A stretch of DNA of 5,734 nt, taken from Methanobacterium sp. Lineage in GTDB: Archaea; Methanobacteriota; Methanobacteria; Methanobacteriales; Methanobacteriaceae. Shown here in pieces: positions 5,497 through 5,734 of this stretch; position 1 is the stretch's first letter; each line of letters opens with the position of its first letter. The stretch spans positions 7,456 through 13,189 of the forward strand of contig PLTK01000046.1 of the NCBI GenBank assembly GCA_003164415.1, in the 5' to 3' direction. The position numbers and the translations under genes are program-made. The notes under the pieces are model-generated. The model ran no database searches, was not told where the DNA came from, and saw only the letters and a program-made list of their open reading frames with translations.

Positions 5497-5654
5497 AATT
5501 CCTTCCTCCAAGTAAATTAAACTTTTCATAAAGTTCACATAATTCCCCATAATTATAATCAAAGTAATTATCTAATCTAAATTCTAAAAATTAGCCAGAA
5601 TAAATCGGAGATGAATAATTCCCATAGTTTAGAGTGTTTGAGAACTATAATGAA
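5497..5654. other. Spacer upstream of the small membrane protein
   Basis: This 158-bp non-coding A/T-rich stretch carries the GGAGG binding site of the small membrane protein (5509-5505), several TATA-like strings on the minus strand (for example around 5555-5562), and most of a long hairpin (5613-5660) that reaches into the end of the gene at the right edge. Confidence 0.4.
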
Positions 5655-5660
5655 TTATTC
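5613..5660. terminator. Long imperfect hairpin at the 3' end of the right-edge gene
   Basis: GAATAATTC followed by CCATAGTT (5613-5629) pairs with AACTATAATGAATTATTC (5643-5660) across a 13-nt loop. The ends pair perfectly (9 and 6 bp) around a small mismatch bulge. On the minus strand the first arm contains the TAA stop (5657-5655) of the gene at the right edge, so it most simply acts as a terminator or 3'-end stabiliser for that transcript. No T run follows directly. Confidence 0.4.
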
Positions 5661-5734
5661 TCGGGTTATTTTGTAAAGGATACTGAGTGCTACTAGTTGG
5701 GTCATGTTCACTAAGATGAATACAATTTGAGGTC
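5655..5734 (-). CDS. C-terminal end of a probable membrane protein (cut by window edge)
   Basis: The minus strand is open from the right edge to TAA at 5657-5655, encoding 25 complete codons: PQIVFILVNMTQLVALSILY and then KITRE. The pattern, a hydrophobic helix of about 18 residues followed by a short charged tail, is typical of the last helix of an integral membrane protein. The other two minus frames are less convincing: one has an early stop and the other encodes a polar, low-plausibility peptide. The stop lies in an arm of the hairpin at 5613-5660. Only the tail is visible, so neither family nor function can be given. Confidence 0.4.
   Translation of the reverse strand, partial: PQIVFILVNMTQLVALSILYKITRE

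Noticed and set aside
1..5734. CRISPR arrays, insertion sequences, tRNA or rRNA genes.
   Set aside because: No regularly spaced direct repeats, transposase motifs, terminal repeats flanking a gene, or tRNA cloverleaf sequences were seen on either strand. The only long similarity within the window is the paralogous pair of ATPase genes.

Overview
The window looks like a chromosomal piece of an AT-rich methanogenic archaeon, most likely Methanobacterium or a close relative (Methanobacteriota). The lineage is inferred from style, not from a marker gene. The signs are archaeal-type ribosome binding sites (GAGGTGA, GGAGGT), KaiC-like RecA-superfamily ATPases, an archaeal Roadblock/LC7 protein and a PAS protein of methanobacterial flavour. 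There are no rRNA, tRNA, CRISPR or transposase genes.

Left part (1-1336, minus strand): the N-terminal end of a membrane protein enters from the left edge. Its best start codon is separated from the reading frame by a run of nine A's. Next comes a class I SAM-dependent methyltransferase that appears broken twice. Its first codons are cut off from the Rossmann core by an apparent deletion, and its C-terminal third lies in another frame after a one-base loss. Between and beside these genes is AT-rich non-coding DNA.

Middle (1337-2200): an orphan PAS-domain protein with no output domain is transcribed leftward. It is divergent from the main operon across a region of about 300 bp. That region holds a TATA-like box and a 7-5-7 palindrome that could be an operator.

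Main operon (2201-5240, plus strand): four tightly packed genes. They are a Roadblock/LC7 protein; a two-domain protein in which a RecA/KaiC-like domain with ruined nucleotide-binding motifs is fused to a small Ras-like GTPase; and two paralogous KaiC-like ATPases with intact Walker A motifs but without the usual catalytic Glu-Glu pair. The first three genes overlap by 4 bases each; the fourth follows after a short gap with its own strong ribosome binding site. By analogy with MglA/MglB and with the actinobacterial conservons, the Roadblock protein probably regulates the GTPase. The KaiC-like proteins may then be nucleotide-dependent assemblies that receive or transmit the signal, with the PAS protein as a possible sensor. 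This module is the most interesting content of the window.

Right part (5241-5734): a 54-residue one-helix membrane protein on the minus strand, convergent with the operon, and the last codons of another probable membrane protein entering from the right edge. A long imperfect hairpin overlaps the stop codon of the latter.
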